Of a DNA stretch of 64,000 nucleotides, positions 1 through 9,272 are shown one piece after another. Numbering within the stretch: position 1 is the first letter of the stretch; every line of letters starts with the position of its first letter. Both the position numbers and the translations under genes were made by a program. Source of the stretch: Burkholderiales bacterium. Its GTDB lineage: Bacteria > Pseudomonadota > Gammaproteobacteria > Burkholderiales > Casimicrobiaceae. The notes below the pieces were generated by a model, which searched no databases, was not told the origin of the DNA, and saw only the letters and a list, made by a program, of their open reading frames with translations. The stretch is from NCBI GenBank assembly GCA_025354165.1, contig JANXNI010000094.1:35046-99045 (forward strand), read 5' to 3'.

Positions 1-34
1 GGCATAACCCAGCGCATGGATTCAGTGCAAAATT

Positions 35-67
35 AGCCCATAAATAGCGAATTGGCGCTGATGGGCT
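35..67. other. short inverted repeat upstream of livH
   Basis: AGCCCAT at 35-41 is repeated inverted as ATGGGCT at 61-67, with a smaller inner AGCG/CGCT pair. It could be a terminator or attenuator belonging to an upstream gene outside the window, most likely the binding-protein gene of the liv operon. No T-tract follows on the plus strand, so the role is uncertain. The rest of 1-137 holds no recognisable gene. Confidence 0.3.
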
Positions 68-137
68 TCAGGGAGGAAGCCCTCATCGTGTCGGCTACCT
101 CTAAGGTTGATTTTTTAAAAGCGGGGATTTCACAGTT

Positions 138-1037
138 ATGGACGTATTGCTCCAGCAAATCGTGAATGGTCTGGTGGTGGGCAGCGTGTACGCGCTGGTT
201 GCACTGGGCTACACGATGGTTTACGGTATTTTGCAGCTCATCAATTTTGCCCACGGTGAGATCGTGATGATCGGCGGGCTCACCTCGCTATTTGCTGCGA
301 AGGGGTTGCTGGCGATGGGCGCGCCGCCGCTTCTGGCGCTGCTTGTCGCAATTCTGGCCGCGATGATTGCCTGTGCAGTGATCGGTGTGTTGATTGAGCG
401 CATCGCTTATCGACCGCTGCGCAATGCGCCCAGACTGGCTCCGCTGATCACCGCTATAGGCGTCTCAATTTTGTTGCAACAACTCGCCATTTTGGTGTTT
501 GGCCGCAACTATTTCTCGTTCCCGGAGCTGATCTCGAAAGCGCCCATCGTGTTCGGTCACATCACGGTCACGTTGAATGAAATCGTCATTCTGCTGACTT
601 CGTTCGGTTTGATGGCAGCGCTTCTCTGGCTCGTACACAACACGAAGGTCGGCACCGCGATGCGTGCGACCGCAGAGAATCAGAAAGTCGCTGGCCTCAT
701 GGGTATCGATATCAACAAAATCATCGCCATTACGTTTGCGATCGGCTCGGGCCTTGGCGCGATTGCCGGCGTGATGGTCGCCTCGAACTACGGACAGGCG
801 CATTACTACATGGGTTTCATGCTCGGACTCAAAGCGTTTACTGCCGCGGTCATGGGCGGCATCGGCAATTTGTGGGGTGCGATGGTCGGCGGCCTGATTC
901 TGGGTCTCGTTGAAAACGTCGGACTCATCTTCGTACGGGGTGACTACAAAGACATCTTTGCCTTCGTGGTGCTCGTTCTCGTGCTGATCTTCCGGCCACA
1001 AGGCCTGATCGGTGAGCGCGTCGCAGAGAGGGCCTAG
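138..1037 (+). CDS. livH: branched-chain amino acid ABC transporter permease LivH
   Basis: One of the two inner-membrane permeases of a LivFGH(M)-type importer for leucine, isoleucine and valine or related amides and short acids. The 299-residue length and about eight hydrophobic segments match the family. The N-terminal stretch GLVVGSVYALVALGYTMVYG and the following LINFAHGE are family hallmarks. It is the first gene of a tight four-gene run; livM starts 3 bases after its stop. The start at 138 gives the normal LivH N-terminus, although only a weak ribosome-binding site precedes it. No periplasmic binding protein gene is visible upstream, so it probably lies just outside the window. Substrate choice within the family cannot be read from the permease. 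Confidence 0.93.
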   Translation: MDVLLQQIVNGLVVGSVYALVALGYTMVYGILQLINFAHGEIVMIGGLTSLFAAKGLLAMGAPPLLALLVAILAAMIACAVIGVLIERIAYRPLRNAPRLAPLITAIGVSILLQQLAILVFGRNYFSFPELISKAPIVFGHITVTLNEIVILLTSFGLMAALLWLVHNTKVGTAMRATAENQKVAGLMGIDINKIIAITFAIGSGLGAIAGVMVASNYGQAHYYMGFMLGLKAFTAAVMGGIGNLWGAMVGGLILGLVENVGLIFVRGDYKDIFAFVVLVLVLIFRPQGLIGERVAERA

Positions 1038-1040
1038 ATC

Positions 1041-2120
1041 ATGGCTGGCATGACTGGAATGCTTCAAACCAGGCGCAATCAGATGATTGCGCTCGCCGTG
1101 CTCGGCGTACTGCTTTTTATTCTGCCGTTCGCGGCGGGTGCGTTGGGGCAAGCGTGGGTGCGCATCCTCAACATGACGCTTCTCTACGTGATGCTCGCAC
1201 TGGGCCTGAACGTTGTCGTCGGCGTCGCGGGCCTGCTTGATCTGGGCTACGTTGCGTTCTACGCGGTCGGTGCGTATACGTGGTCGCTGCTGGCTTCGGC
1301 GCACTTTGACCTGCATTATCCATTCTGGATTCTGCTGCCGCTCGGTGCGTTTTTGGCCGCATTGGCGGGCTTGCTGCTCGGTACGCCGGTGCTCAAACTG
1401 CGCGGCGACTATCTGGCAATCGTGACGCTCGGCTTCGGTGAAATCGTTCGCATCCTGATGAACAATTTCGACAAAGTTGGCCTGCCGTGGTCCGACGAAA
1501 GCTACAACGTCACCAATGGCCCGCGCGGTATTACCGGCATCGACGGACTGAACTTTTTTGGTTTCAAAATCAGCAAGGGACTTGATCTTTTTGGCTTGCA
1601 GATTACGAGTTTGCAACTTTATTACTTCGTGTTTCTGGCGTTCGCTATTCTCTCGATCATCGGCGTGTCGCGCTTGCAGCATTCGCGTATCGGCCGTGCA
1701 TGGCAGGCATTGCGCGAAGATGAAATCGCCGCAAAAGCAATGGGCATTAACACCCGAAATGTCAAGCTCGCCGCCTTCGCTTTCGGAGCGCTCACCGGCG
1801 GCCTGGCGGGCGGATTGTTCGCCTCGATGCAAGGGTTTGTCAGCCCGGAATCGTTCGGCCTGCTGGAGTCAATCATGATTCTCGCGATGGTCGTACTGGG
1901 CGGCATGGGCCATATTCCCGGCGTCATCCTGGGCGCGGTGTTGCTATCGGCGATGCCCGAGGTCATTCGCTACGCAGCGGACGAAAACATGCAACAAAAA
2001 ATATTCGGCCTTGTACTCATTGCGCCGGAAGTGCTGCGCAATTTGATTTTCTCGCTCGCCATGATTTTGATCATGCTGTTTAAACCTGCGGGCCTGTGGC
2101 CGTCACCGGAGAAGAAATGA
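1041..2120 (+). CDS. livM: branched-chain amino acid ABC transporter permease LivM
   Basis: The second permease of the importer, 359 residues with about ten hydrophobic segments, forming the membrane channel with LivH. Family signatures include LGLNVVVGVAGLLDLGYVAF in the first third, the loop GDYLAIVTLGFGEIVR, and the EAA-like loop GRAWQALREDEIAAKAMGI that contacts the ATPases. The C-terminus ends in the usual LIMLFKPAGLWP. The gene's TGA stop overlaps the ATG of livG, indicating translational coupling. The stretch between residues about 155 and 180 (NGPRGITGIDGLNFFGFKIS) is the variable periplasmic loop typical of LivM. Confidence 0.93.
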   Translation: MAGMTGMLQTRRNQMIALAVLGVLLFILPFAAGALGQAWVRILNMTLLYVMLALGLNVVVGVAGLLDLGYVAFYAVGAYTWSLLASAHFDLHYPFWILLPLGAFLAALAGLLLGTPVLKLRGDYLAIVTLGFGEIVRILMNNFDKVGLPWSDESYNVTNGPRGITGIDGLNFFGFKISKGLDLFGLQITSLQLYYFVFLAFAILSIIGVSRLQHSRIGRAWQALREDEIAAKAMGINTRNVKLAAFAFGALTGGLAGGLFASMQGFVSPESFGLLESIMILAMVVLGGMGHIPGVILGAVLLSAMPEVIRYAADENMQQKIFGLVLIAPEVLRNLIFSLAMILIMLFKPAGLWPSPEKK

Positions 2121-2902
2121 TGACCGACATGCTCTTCACCGCAGAAAACGTTACCAAACGGTTTGGCGGGGTCACTGCGCTTGACAACGTGTCGATGGAA
2201 ATTCCGCGCGCGTCGATCTTCGGCCTCATCGGACCGAACGGTGCAGGCAAGACAACTTTCTTCAACACACTGACCGGGCTCTATCAGGTCGACGAGGGTA
2301 AATTCACGTTCGACGGGAAGCCGCTCAACGTGAAAGCGCCGCATGAAGTTGCGGAGGTTGGCATTGCGCGAACCTTCCAGAATATTCGTCTGTTTGGCGA
2401 AATGTCCGTGCTTGAAAACGTGATGGTTGGCCGTCATGTGCGCACCAAAGCAGGCGCGTTTGGCGCTATCTTTCAAACGCCGTCGACCCGTCGCGAAGAA
2501 GCTGCAATCACGCAGCGCGCGCATGAACTGCTCGACTATATCGGCCTGTCAAAACGTGCTGGCGACAAGAGTCGTACGCTCGCTTACGGTGAGCAACGAC
2601 GTCTTGAAATCGCACGCGCACTCGCGACCGATCCCAAGATGATCGCCCTCGATGAACCTGCGGCTGGCATGAACGCCACTGAGACCATCGCGCTGCGTGA
2701 ACTCATCGAACGCATCGCAAGAGATGGCACCACGGTCATGCTGATTGAGCACGACATGCGCCTCGTGATGAAAGTGTGTCATCACCTCGCCGTGCTTGAT
2801 TACGGACGAAAAATCGCGGGTGGAACGCCCTCGGAAGTGCAAAGGGATCCCGCCGTGATCAAAGCCTATCTGGGTGGCGCACACACCGAGGTGACGAAAT
2901 GA
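2117..2902 (+). CDS. livG: branched-chain amino acid ABC transporter ATP-binding protein LivG
   Basis: Cytoplasmic ATPase of the importer, about 261 residues. Visible motifs: Walker A GPNGAGKTT, Q-loop region ARTFQNIRLF, the LivG-type signature LAYGEQRRLEIARALA, Walker B MIALDEPAAGMN, and the switch histidine in LIEHDMRLVM. An in-frame GTG at 2096 would add seven residues, but the ATG at 2117 (or the adjacent one at 2120) is preferred. It overlaps the livM stop as ATGA and has GGAG five to eight bases upstream. The gene overlaps livF by four bases at its 3' end. Pairing with LivF gives the usual ATPase heterodimer. Confidence 0.93.
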   Translation: MMTDMLFTAENVTKRFGGVTALDNVSMEIPRASIFGLIGPNGAGKTTFFNTLTGLYQVDEGKFTFDGKPLNVKAPHEVAEVGIARTFQNIRLFGEMSVLENVMVGRHVRTKAGAFGAIFQTPSTRREEAAITQRAHELLDYIGLSKRAGDKSRTLAYGEQRRLEIARALATDPKMIALDEPAAGMNATETIALRELIERIARDGTTVMLIEHDMRLVMKVCHHLAVLDYGRKIAGGTPSEVQRDPAVIKAYLGGAHTEVTK

Positions 2903-3612
2903 ATCCGACGCTGGATGTCAAAAAGCTGCAAGTCGCGTACGGCGGCATCAAAGCCATCAAAGGCATCGACTTTCACGTTGACGAGGGCGAACTCGTTACG
3001 CTGATCGGCGCTAACGGCGCTGGCAAATCGAGCACGCTGCGCGCACTTTCCGGCCTCATCAAACCTGCGGGCGGCAAGGTCACCTACAAAGGTCAGGACA
3101 TCACTGGTATTCCGTCGCATGCGCTGGTGGGTTTGGGCATTGCCCTGTGCCCGGAAGGCCGTGGCGTATTCGCCCGCCTGAACGTGCATGAGAACCTGCT
3201 CATGGGCGCGTACGCGCGGAACGACAAGGCACAAATCCTGACTGAAGTCGACGAGATTTACACCATGATTCCGCGCCTCAAGGAGCGTACGCTGCAAATG
3301 GCCGGGACGTTGTCCGGCGGCGAACAGCAAATGCTCGCCATCGGCCGCGCCATGCTAGCGCAGCCCAAGCTTTTGATGCTTGACGAACCATCAATGGGCC
3401 TCGCCCCGTTAATGGTCGAAAAAATCTTCGAAATCATCCGCATGATTGCCAAACGTGGCACCACGATTTTGCTCATCGAGCAAAACGCCCAGCTCGCACT
3501 GGAGCACGCCAATCGCGGCTACGTTTTGGAGTCTGGCGAGATTACGTTGACGGGCGATGCGAAAACGTTGCTAGCTGATCCACGGGTTAAAGCCGCGTAC
3601 CTGGGCGGCTAG
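2899..3612 (+). CDS. livF: branched-chain amino acid ABC transporter ATP-binding protein LivF
   Basis: Second ATPase of the importer, 237 residues, the normal LivF length. Walker A is GANGAGKSST, the LivF-type Q-loop region is ALCPEGRGVFARLNVHENL, the signature is LSGGEQQMLAIGRAM, Walker B is LLMLDEPSMGLAP, and the switch histidine is replaced by the LivF-typical LLIEQNAQLAL. It starts inside the end of livG (ATGA overlap at 2899-2902). It is the last gene of the run and is followed by a strong stem-loop. Its 3' end converges with that of the unknown membrane protein gene at 3735. Confidence 0.93.
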   Translation: MNPTLDVKKLQVAYGGIKAIKGIDFHVDEGELVTLIGANGAGKSSTLRALSGLIKPAGGKVTYKGQDITGIPSHALVGLGIALCPEGRGVFARLNVHENLLMGAYARNDKAQILTEVDEIYTMIPRLKERTLQMAGTLSGGEQQMLAIGRAMLAQPKLLMLDEPSMGLAPLMVEKIFEIIRMIAKRGTTILLIEQNAQLALEHANRGYVLESGEITLTGDAKTLLADPRVKAAYLGG

Positions 3613-3618
3613 TCGCTA

Positions 3619-3646
3619 GGGCACGCATTGGCGTAAATGCGTGCCC
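3619..3646 (+). terminator. stem-loop after livF
   Basis: Seven bases after the livF stop, GGGCACGCATT (3619-3629) pairs perfectly with AATGCGTGCCC (3636-3646): an 11 bp stem with a 6-base loop. No T-run follows, so it may be a factor-dependent terminator or an mRNA-stabilising hairpin for the liv transcript. An 11-base direct repeat, GCCCGTGAATG twice, follows immediately. Confidence 0.5.
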
Positions 3647-3734
3647 GGCCCGTGAATGGCCCGTGAATGGTCCGGTGCAAACTGCAATATCAGCGCTTCG
3701 CAAACGACGACGCGGTCACCGCCAGCCCTGGCCG

Positions 3735-4394
3735 CTAATGGCTCGCTTGTTCATTGTCGAGGTGGATGCCTGCTTCCGCACCGCCGCCCATTCCGCCGCC
3801 GCTCTTGGCCCCGCCGCTTCCGCCGCGCGCGTCGTTCATCGCCGCGCCTTGTCTGCCCTTTCCTGCCGATGCACCCCCCGGGCGTGCTGGACCTTGCTTG
3901 AGCGCGGAGATGGCCGCTGGCACAGGCTCAAGATCGAGCACGCTGCGAATGAAGTCGCGCAACGAGTGCACCAGTTCGGCGGTTTCAACGCGACGTCCCG
4001 CGACGAGCTCGTTCGCAACGTTTGTCGCGAGGCGAACATGTTCCTCATTGCCAAGCAGGAGTATGTCCGACAATGCACCCTCGACCGCATCGCGTATCCT
4101 GCGCGCACGGTCGTTGCCGGTAGCTTCGAACGCATTATTTTCTTCGGTCTGCCGTAGATCGCGCCGATGCGTTGGGTCAACGGCGAGACTACCCGTGAAT
4201 GAGCCGCCCAGCGTCTTGTATGCAGCGATAAGTATTTTTAACCGCTCATTGACCTGGCGATTTTCGCGCTCCCGGCGTTGCTGAATGGTCTGCATCAATA
4301 CGAGCCGGATCCCGACGCCGATGAGCGTGACCAGACCAAGACTCAGGAAGGTAGTGAGCACCGTGGACCAAGAGCTGAAATCCAGATTACGCAT
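3735..4394 (-). CDS. unknown single-pass membrane protein
   Basis: No family recognised. The 219-residue product has one N-terminal hydrophobic segment (residues about 10-33, VLTTFLSLGLVTLIGVGIRL). A charged, probably helical region follows (QQRRERENRQVNERLKILIA), then a soluble middle and a Gly/Ala-rich low-complexity tail (residues about 170-205). The tail looks disordered. The start at 4394 is supported by GGAG seven bases upstream. It stands alone between the convergent liv operon and a small lipoprotein gene, so context gives no functional hint. Confidence 0.6.
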   Translation of the reverse strand: MRNLDFSSWSTVLTTFLSLGLVTLIGVGIRLVLMQTIQQRRERENRQVNERLKILIAAYKTLGGSFTGSLAVDPTHRRDLRQTEENNAFEATGNDRARRIRDAVEGALSDILLLGNEEHVRLATNVANELVAGRRVETAELVHSLRDFIRSVLDLEPVPAAISALKQGPARPGGASAGKGRQGAAMNDARGGSGGAKSGGGMGGGAEAGIHLDNEQASH

Positions 4395-4538
4395 TTCGCG
4401 TCTCCAAATGAGGTTCGCCCGCGCGTCGGGTTCCGTGGGCTAAGGATAGCGACAATAGGCGAACGTCGGGACACACTGGATTGCGCCGAATGTGCCGAGC
4501 CCGTTGAGCGCCTGGTCTCGAATTCGCCGGCATTTTCG

Positions 4539-4943
4539 CTACTTGATGTCCACTACATCGACACGCCCTTCAACTTTGCGAAGCGTGATGACAGTTGCTT
4601 CTCCGTGCTTTGCGACGTGGAGCGATTTAGGGATGTTGACGTATCGCCCCTGATAGCTTGTTCCGCCGCGGTCTTCACCACTTACAGTGATATACCCGCC
4701 GTAGAAAGGTTTCTCGCTGTTGCCTTTGGCGCGTAACATTTTTATTTCGTAATCGTGGTTTGCAGCGCCCTGCGGCTTGAATTCAAACTGGAGCTCGTCC
4801 TTTCCGGATGTGAGCAGGGCTTTTGATTCTCGTTCGAGCGCAAACGCCAGTCGCGTTCCGTTGTCCTCAAGAATGGCGCAGCCCGTGAATACGCTCAGCA
4901 GCAGAGATGTCGATATCGGGAGCACTAGTTTGGAGCGCAACAT
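4539..4943 (-). CDS. putative small lipoprotein, unknown function
   Basis: A 134-residue product starting at the ATG at 4943. An upstream extension to 5096 is possible but would bury the signal peptide. Residues 1-20 form a basic start plus hydrophobic core ending in the lipobox-like FTGC, which predicts lipid attachment at that Cys and sorting to the envelope. The mature part is hydrophilic with alternating beta-type segments (QFEFKPQG, YITVSGEDRGG, EATVITLRKVEGRVDVVDIK). No family recognised. The ribosome-binding site is weak (GAAAG). It stands alone, with a 316-base gap to dxs. Confidence 0.6.
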   Translation of the reverse strand: MLRSKLVLPISTSLLLSVFTGCAILEDNGTRLAFALERESKALLTSGKDELQFEFKPQGAANHDYEIKMLRAKGNSEKPFYGGYITVSGEDRGGTSYQGRYVNIPKSLHVAKHGEATVITLRKVEGRVDVVDIK

Positions 4944-5259
4944 AAGATTACTTTCGTGGCGGTAGTGGCACAAGTTCGAAGAGGCCGCAGCAACGTGCCG
5001 CGAGTGACAGCGATTGACGCAGGTGAAAATCGCGAACTCGCACCAATGTATGTCGCCAAAGCTGCAAAGCAAACGTACAACCTCGACGTACTGCAATTCG
5101 ATACTTCGCCGGTATTGCCCCGTAACTCTTCAGATTGTCATTGCGCCGCTCGCGAGGGTTACATCTAACGCGTGACCCTTCCACGCGCCGAAAATCTGCA
5201 GCTGTGTGGACCGCAGACCTCTTTGGCCAAGCACTTGGCTCGTCGCGAAATGATGCGCC
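4944..5259. other. 316-base intergenic region, nothing recognised
   Basis: This gap lies between the 3' end of dxs and the start of the small lipoprotein gene, both on the minus strand. It must hold the promoter of the lipoprotein gene and the end of the dxs transcript. I see no convincing -35/-10 pair, terminator, repeat or RNA gene. Short open frames on both strands lack initiation signals and family resemblance. Confidence 0.5.
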
Positions 5260-7131
5260 TTACGCCGCCTTGGCGATTGTCGGCGCGGCGATGTGCGTGG
5301 ACGCGCGAATCGTTGCTTCTATCCCTGCTGCATCAAGCCCCACCGACGCCAGCATCAATCCGGGGTCGCCCTGATCGATGAACGTATCTGGAAGGCCAAT
5401 CAGAACGAGCTGTGGCGTCAAGCCTTCACGCGCCAGAAACTCTGCCACTGCACCGCCAGCGCTGCCTTCAACGCTGGCTTCTTCAACGGTCACCAGCGTG
5501 TCGTGCGACGCGGCCAGTTCGCGGATCAATGCTTCATCAAGCGGTTTGACGAAACGCATGTTCACGACGGTTGCGTTCAATTTGTCACCGACGGTCAACG
5601 CTGGATGCAGCATCGAGCCCCATGCAAGGATTGCAATTTTTTCGCCACGTCGGCGCACTTCCCCTTTGCCGAGCTGTAGTGGCGCGATTTCGGCGTTCGC
5701 CGCACCGTGCGCCGTGCCGCGCGGATAGCGCACCGCGACGGGCGATTTGAGTTCGATACCCATCGTAAGCATCGCTCGACATTCGGCGGCGTTTGAGGCG
5801 CTCATGATCGTCATATTCGGCAGGCAGCGCAGATACGCCACGTCGAACGAGCCCGCATGCGTGGGGCCGTCGGAACCGACGAGTCCGGCGCGATCAATGG
5901 CGAATACGACCGGAAGGTTTTGCAGCACGACATCGTGCACGAGTTGATCGTACGCGCGCTGCAAAAAAGTGGAGTAAATGGCGACGACCGGCTTCATGCC
6001 TTCGCAGGCGAGACCCGCGGCGAACGTGACGCTGTGTTGCTCGGCAATGCCGACGTCAAAGTAGCGCTCCGGGAACTCCTTTGAGTAGCGAACCATGCCC
6101 GAGCCTTCACGCATCGCTGGCGTGATCGCGACTAGACGGTCGTCAATCGCTGCGGTGTCGCAAAGCCAATCACCGAAGATGTCGGAATAGGTCTTCTTCG
6201 GTGCCGTCGCGGGCGGATGTGTGATGCCAGCAACATGATCGAACTTCGGTACGCTGTGATACAGAATCGGATCGTCTTCGGCGCGCTCGTAGCCACCGCC
6301 TTTTCTGGTCAGCACATGCAGAAACTGCGGGCCCTGACGATCTTTCATTTTGTTTAGCGTATCGACAAGCAGATTCACGTCGTGACCGTCAATCGGCCCG
6401 ATGTAATTGAAGCCCAGCTCTTCCCACATCGTGCCCGGCAAAACCATGCCCTTCGTGTGCGCTTCCCAACGGCGCGCAAAGCGAGACACCGGTGGGATCG
6501 ACGACAGCACGCTCTTGCCCATATTGCGTACTTTGTCGTACGTGCGGCTCGCCAGCAGTCGAGACAAATAGTTGTTCAGTGCGCCGACTGGTTCGCTGAT
6601 CGACATTTCGTTGTCGTTCAGTATCACGAGTACGTTGGCATCCATCGCGCCGGCATTGTTCAGCGCCTCAAACGCCATGCCCGCGCTCATTGATCCGTCG
6701 CCGATCACGGCGACGACGCGGCGATGCTCGCCCTTGGCTTTAGCGCCGACTGCCATGCCCAATGCCGCCGAAATACTGGTCGAAGAATGGGCAACACCAA
6801 AGGTGTCGTACTCGCTCTCATCGCGCTTGGGAAACCCGGCGAGTCCGCCCCACTGCCGCAGCGTGTTCATGCGATCGCGGCGCCCTGTCAAAATCTTGTG
6901 TGGATAGCACTGATGGCCCACATCCCACACCAGACGGTCGTACGGCGTTTCGAAGCAATAATGCAGCGCAACGGAGAGTTCGACGACGCCCAGATTCGAT
7001 GATAAATGCCCGCCGGTTTTCGATACAGAGTCGAGCACAAAGGCGCGCAACTCATCGCAGATTTCTATGAGCGCAGTCTGCGGCTGTTCGCGCAGCTGCG
7101 GCGGTAAATTGATGGTTTCGAGCAGCGACAT
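5260..7131 (-). CDS. dxs: 1-deoxy-D-xylulose-5-phosphate synthase
   Basis: First enzyme of the methylerythritol phosphate pathway: condenses pyruvate and glyceraldehyde 3-phosphate using thiamine diphosphate. The 623-residue length fits. Visible are the N-terminal [20 protein letters not shown], the thiamine-diphosphate/metal motif [18 protein letters not shown], the conserved [12 protein letters not shown], and the transketolase-type central segment [17 protein letters not shown] followed by [16 protein letters not shown]. It lies two bases downstream of ispA in the order xseB-ispA-dxs, common in proteobacteria, so the three are probably one transcript making isoprenoid precursors and prenyl diphosphates. 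Confidence 0.96.
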   Translation of the reverse strand: MSLLETINLPPQLREQPQTALIEICDELRAFVLDSVSKTGGHLSSNLGVVELSVALHYCFETPYDRLVWDVGHQCYPHKILTGRRDRMNTLRQWGGLAGFPKRDESEYDTFGVAHSSTSISAALGMAVGAKAKGEHRRVVAVIGDGSMSAGMAFEALNNAGAMDANVLVILNDNEMSISEPVGALNNYLSRLLASRTYDKVRNMGKSVLSSIPPVSRFARRWEAHTKGMVLPGTMWEELGFNYIGPIDGHDVNLLVDTLNKMKDRQGPQFLHVLTRKGGGYERAEDDPILYHSVPKFDHVAGITHPPATAPKKTYSDIFGDWLCDTAAIDDRLVAITPAMREGSGMVRYSKEFPERYFDVGIAEQHSVTFAAGLACEGMKPVVAIYSTFLQRAYDQLVHDVVLQNLPVVFAIDRAGLVGSDGPTHAGSFDVAYLRCLPNMTIMSASNAAECRAMLTMGIELKSPVAVRYPRGTAHGAANAEIAPLQLGKGEVRRRGEKIAILAWGSMLHPALTVGDKLNATVVNMRFVKPLDEALIRELAASHDTLVTVEEASVEGSAGGAVAEFLAREGLTPQLVLIGLPDTFIDQGDPGLMLASVGLDAAGIEATIRASTHIAAPTIAKAA

Positions 7132-7133
7132 AT

Positions 7134-8033
7134 TCAGGCAGTTCTTTCGGCCATCGACCGTGCAAGTTGGGTCAGATTCGTGGTGTTCAGATGTTCCGGC
7201 AACGCGGTGATTGCCTCAGTCGTGAGGCGGTGCGCGTAGGCAATCGCTGCATCGATTCCCATGAGCGAAACGAAGGTCGGCTTGTCGTTCGCCGCGTCCT
7301 TGCCCGCGGTTTTTCCGAGCGTTGCGCTGTCGGCTGTGGCATCGAGTACGTCATCGACCACCTGAAACGTGAGGCCGATTTTCTGCGCATACGCGGTCAG
7401 CGCTGTGAGCGTTGCTTCGTCTTCTTCAGCAAGCAATGCGGGCAGCAACACGGCCGCCTCGAACATCGCGCCGGTTTTCATGGCGTGCATTTCTTCCAGC
7501 GCAGCCAGCGTCATCGGCTGGCCCACGTTGGCGAGATCAATTGCCTGACCGCCCGCCATGCCGTAGGCGCCGGACGCTTCGGCAAGCTGGTGTGAGGCTG
7601 CGACGACGCCGCTCGCGCTGGCAGGGGCACCGAGCAACACGGCGAACGCCAGCGGTTGCAACGCGTCGCCCGCAAGCATGGCGGTGGCTTCACCAAACAC
7701 GACATGACTCGTCGGTTTGCCGCGACGTAACGCATCGTTATCCATGCACGGCATGTCGTCGTGAATCAGCGAATAGGCGTGAATCATTTCTACCGCAGCG
7801 GCAGCATGATCGGCTAGATCCGCTGTCGCACCAATGGCCTCGGCGCTGGCGTAGGCGAGCAGGGCGCGGAGCCGTTTGCCGCCGCCGAGTGCGCTATAGC
7901 GCATGGCTTCGAGCAGGCGACCGGTTGTCAGCTCGCCTGCGGGCGTCCAGCGCACCAGAGCCACCTCCACGCGATATCGGTGCGCGATGGCCCAGTGGTC
8001 AAAACCTGTGTTTGCCATCAATTCAGGGCTCAA
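7134..8033 (-). CDS. ispA: farnesyl diphosphate synthase (polyprenyl synthetase)
   Basis: Joins isopentenyl diphosphate to dimethylallyl and geranyl diphosphates to make farnesyl diphosphate. The 299-residue protein carries [12 protein letters not shown], the first aspartate-rich motif DDMPCMDND ([13 protein letters not shown], with two residues between Asp pairs as in bacterial FPP synthases), a Lys-Thr in [12 protein letters not shown], and the second aspartate-rich motif [13 protein letters not shown]. It overlaps the 3' end of xseB by four bases and is followed directly by dxs. Together with Dxs it feeds ubiquinone (see coq7 in this window) and undecaprenyl phosphate synthesis. Confidence 0.95.
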   Translation of the reverse strand: MSPELMANTGFDHWAIAHRYRVEVALVRWTPAGELTTGRLLEAMRYSALGGGKRLRALLAYASAEAIGATADLADHAAAAVEMIHAYSLIHDDMPCMDNDALRRGKPTSHVVFGEATAMLAGDALQPLAFAVLLGAPASASGVVAASHQLAEASGAYGMAGGQAIDLANVGQPMTLAALEEMHAMKTGAMFEAAVLLPALLAEEDEATLTALTAYAQKIGLTFQVVDDVLDATADSATLGKTAGKDAANDKPTFVSLMGIDAAIAYAHRLTTEAITALPEHLNTTNLTQLARSMAERTA

Positions 8034-8248
8034 TCAAGCTGAAACGGCTTCAGGACGCCGCCTTCCAGCACTTTGACTTGCTGCTCGACCTGCGCGAGTT
8101 CACTCTGTGCATATTTCAGCAATTCCGAGCCGCGTTTGTACGCCGCGAGCGAATCGGCGAGTGGCAAATTGCCGTTTTCCAGATCGGAGACGAGCTTCTC
8201 CAGCTCTTCGAGCGCCGCTTCAAAGGTCTTCGGGGGGGCTTTTGCCAT
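8030..8248 (-). CDS. xseB: exodeoxyribonuclease VII small subunit
   Basis: Small subunit of the single-strand-specific exonuclease that pairs with XseA (not in this window). The product from the ATG at 8248 is 72 residues, the usual size. It matches the family pattern FEAALEELEKLVSDLENGNLPLADSLAAYKRG, a helical hairpin that binds the large subunit. An upstream in-frame start at 8311 would add a non-homologous extension. It overlaps ispA by four bases, as is usual for the xseB-ispA-dxs cluster. The MITE-like element at 8341 lies about 90 bases upstream of its start, so any promoter is compressed between the two or provided by the element. Confidence 0.92.
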   Translation of the reverse strand: MAKAPPKTFEAALEELEKLVSDLENGNLPLADSLAAYKRGSELLKYAQSELAQVEQQVKVLEGGVLKPFQLD

Positions 8249-8335
8249 GAACAATACAACGTGAGGCGATTCCCTCATTTTACGGACGTACCGCCCCGGC
8301 GCACAGCGCAACCCAATCAGACAGCCATTTTTGGG

Positions 8336-8500
8336 CTATTTGGCACCTCTAAAAATTCATTTTTGGGGATGCAGCGTTAGAAGCCCGGAGCGCAGCAACC
8401 TTCGCTCCCGCCTTGGTACGTTAGCGCTTTTAGCAAAATGCGCGAGCGCCGCGCGACGACACAATGTGCCCCACAAATGAAGTTTTAGAGGCGCCCTATT
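8336..8500. mobile_element. MITE-like element, copy 1 (with 5 bp target duplication)
   Basis: A 155 bp non-coding element (8341-8495) flanked by the direct repeat CTATT at 8336-8340 and 8496-8500. Its ends are inverted copies: GGCACCTCTAAAAATTCATT on the left and, on the other strand, GGCGCCTCTAAAACTTCATT on the right. The interior (GGATGCAGCGTTAGAAG..., GGTACGTTAGCGCTTTT) is shared with the copies at 35555 and 43674. No protein is encoded. The right target duplication contains the TAG stop (8496-8498) of the neighbouring minus-strand gene. Confidence 0.8.
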
Positions 8501-8957
8501 GCCACGGCCGAAAATACTCACTATCGGGTGTGCACTTGGCTGCGGCCCCCTTCAGTAGTTCGCCGCGAATGGGGATGATTGCCTGCTGATCGCCCGACAA
8601 CACGGTGAGAAAGTCGAAGCTGTCATCCGGGTTCACCTTGAGCGTGATTTTGTAAATCAGGCGCAATACCGTGCCACGGCCCGGCTGGTTGCAGCTGCCC
8701 TTCCACGAGGCCGTTGATTGGCCTTCGCGCACCTCGTTTAATTTGCAAATCGCACCTTGAAGCGCCACAACCCCCTGCCAGTCGCGCGCGGTCAGGTCAT
8801 CGTTGGTGTACGCATCTACACACAAATTACGCACTTTGCGATTCCAGTCGACACGGTACATGCCTTCGGCGAGTTGCGGTTTGGCGGTGGCTTCAACGCC
8901 GATGACGAGCGCGAACAGCGGCAGCGTCAGGCGTTTGAGGACGACGTGAAATGGCAT
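8496..8957 (-). CDS. secreted DUF3617-like protein
   Basis: A 153-residue product from the ATG at 8957, which has GGAG seven bases upstream. An earlier in-frame start at 9080 would mask the signal peptide. Residues 1-24 (MPFHVVLKRLTLPLFALVIG...) look like a Sec signal peptide. The mature part begins with a GMYRVDW segment resembling the GxW-x-V opening of DUF3617 proteins. It has paired cysteines (CVDAY, AICKL, GSCNQ, AKCTP), suggesting two disulfides in the periplasm. The family assignment is tentative and its function is unknown. Its stop codon lies in the target duplication of the adjacent MITE-like element, so the insertion sits exactly at the gene's 3' edge. Confidence 0.65.
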   Translation of the reverse strand: MPFHVVLKRLTLPLFALVIGVEATAKPQLAEGMYRVDWNRKVRNLCVDAYTNDDLTARDWQGVVALQGAICKLNEVREGQSTASWKGSCNQPGRGTVLRLIYKITLKVNPDDSFDFLTVLSGDQQAIIPIRGELLKGAAAKCTPDSEYFRPWQ

Positions 8958-9272
8958 CAATGACTCCAAATATTTCTCTCGTAACGGGCTACATCCGCTC
9001 TGCGCGGTACTGGTTAAATCACGGCCTGCACCTGACGTTTCGTCAGCCCACGCTTGCAATCCCTTACGTCGAACCAACATTACGGTTAGCCATGGGATAA
9101 TAGTGGTGTTTGACGATGCGACCTCCAGCCGAATGAGTCCACCCGGAAGCCGCGTACAGCGCGCCGCGGAGACGAATCAGGGCAGAGGTTGACTTAGCAA
9201 GGGTTGGGTGCCTTCCGTTAATTGCACCTGGTTTTGTGTTGGGTTAACTCCTGTTACTGTAAAGGGTTCGAG
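8958..9272. other. 315-base divergent intergenic region, nothing recognised
   Basis: It separates the minus-strand DUF3617-like gene from the plus-strand Rieske oxygenase gene and must contain two divergent promoters. A TTGACT at 9189-9194 is a fair -35 sequence but no matching -10 lies 16-19 bases downstream. I see no operator palindrome, repeat or RNA gene. Confidence 0.45.

Noticed and set aside
465..1832. A 455-codon open frame antisense to livH and livM.
   Set aside because: It mirrors two clear transporter genes, has a His/Arg/Gln-rich composition with no family pattern, and lacks initiation signals. Similar antisense frames over liuD, liuB and fdsA were dismissed for the same reason.
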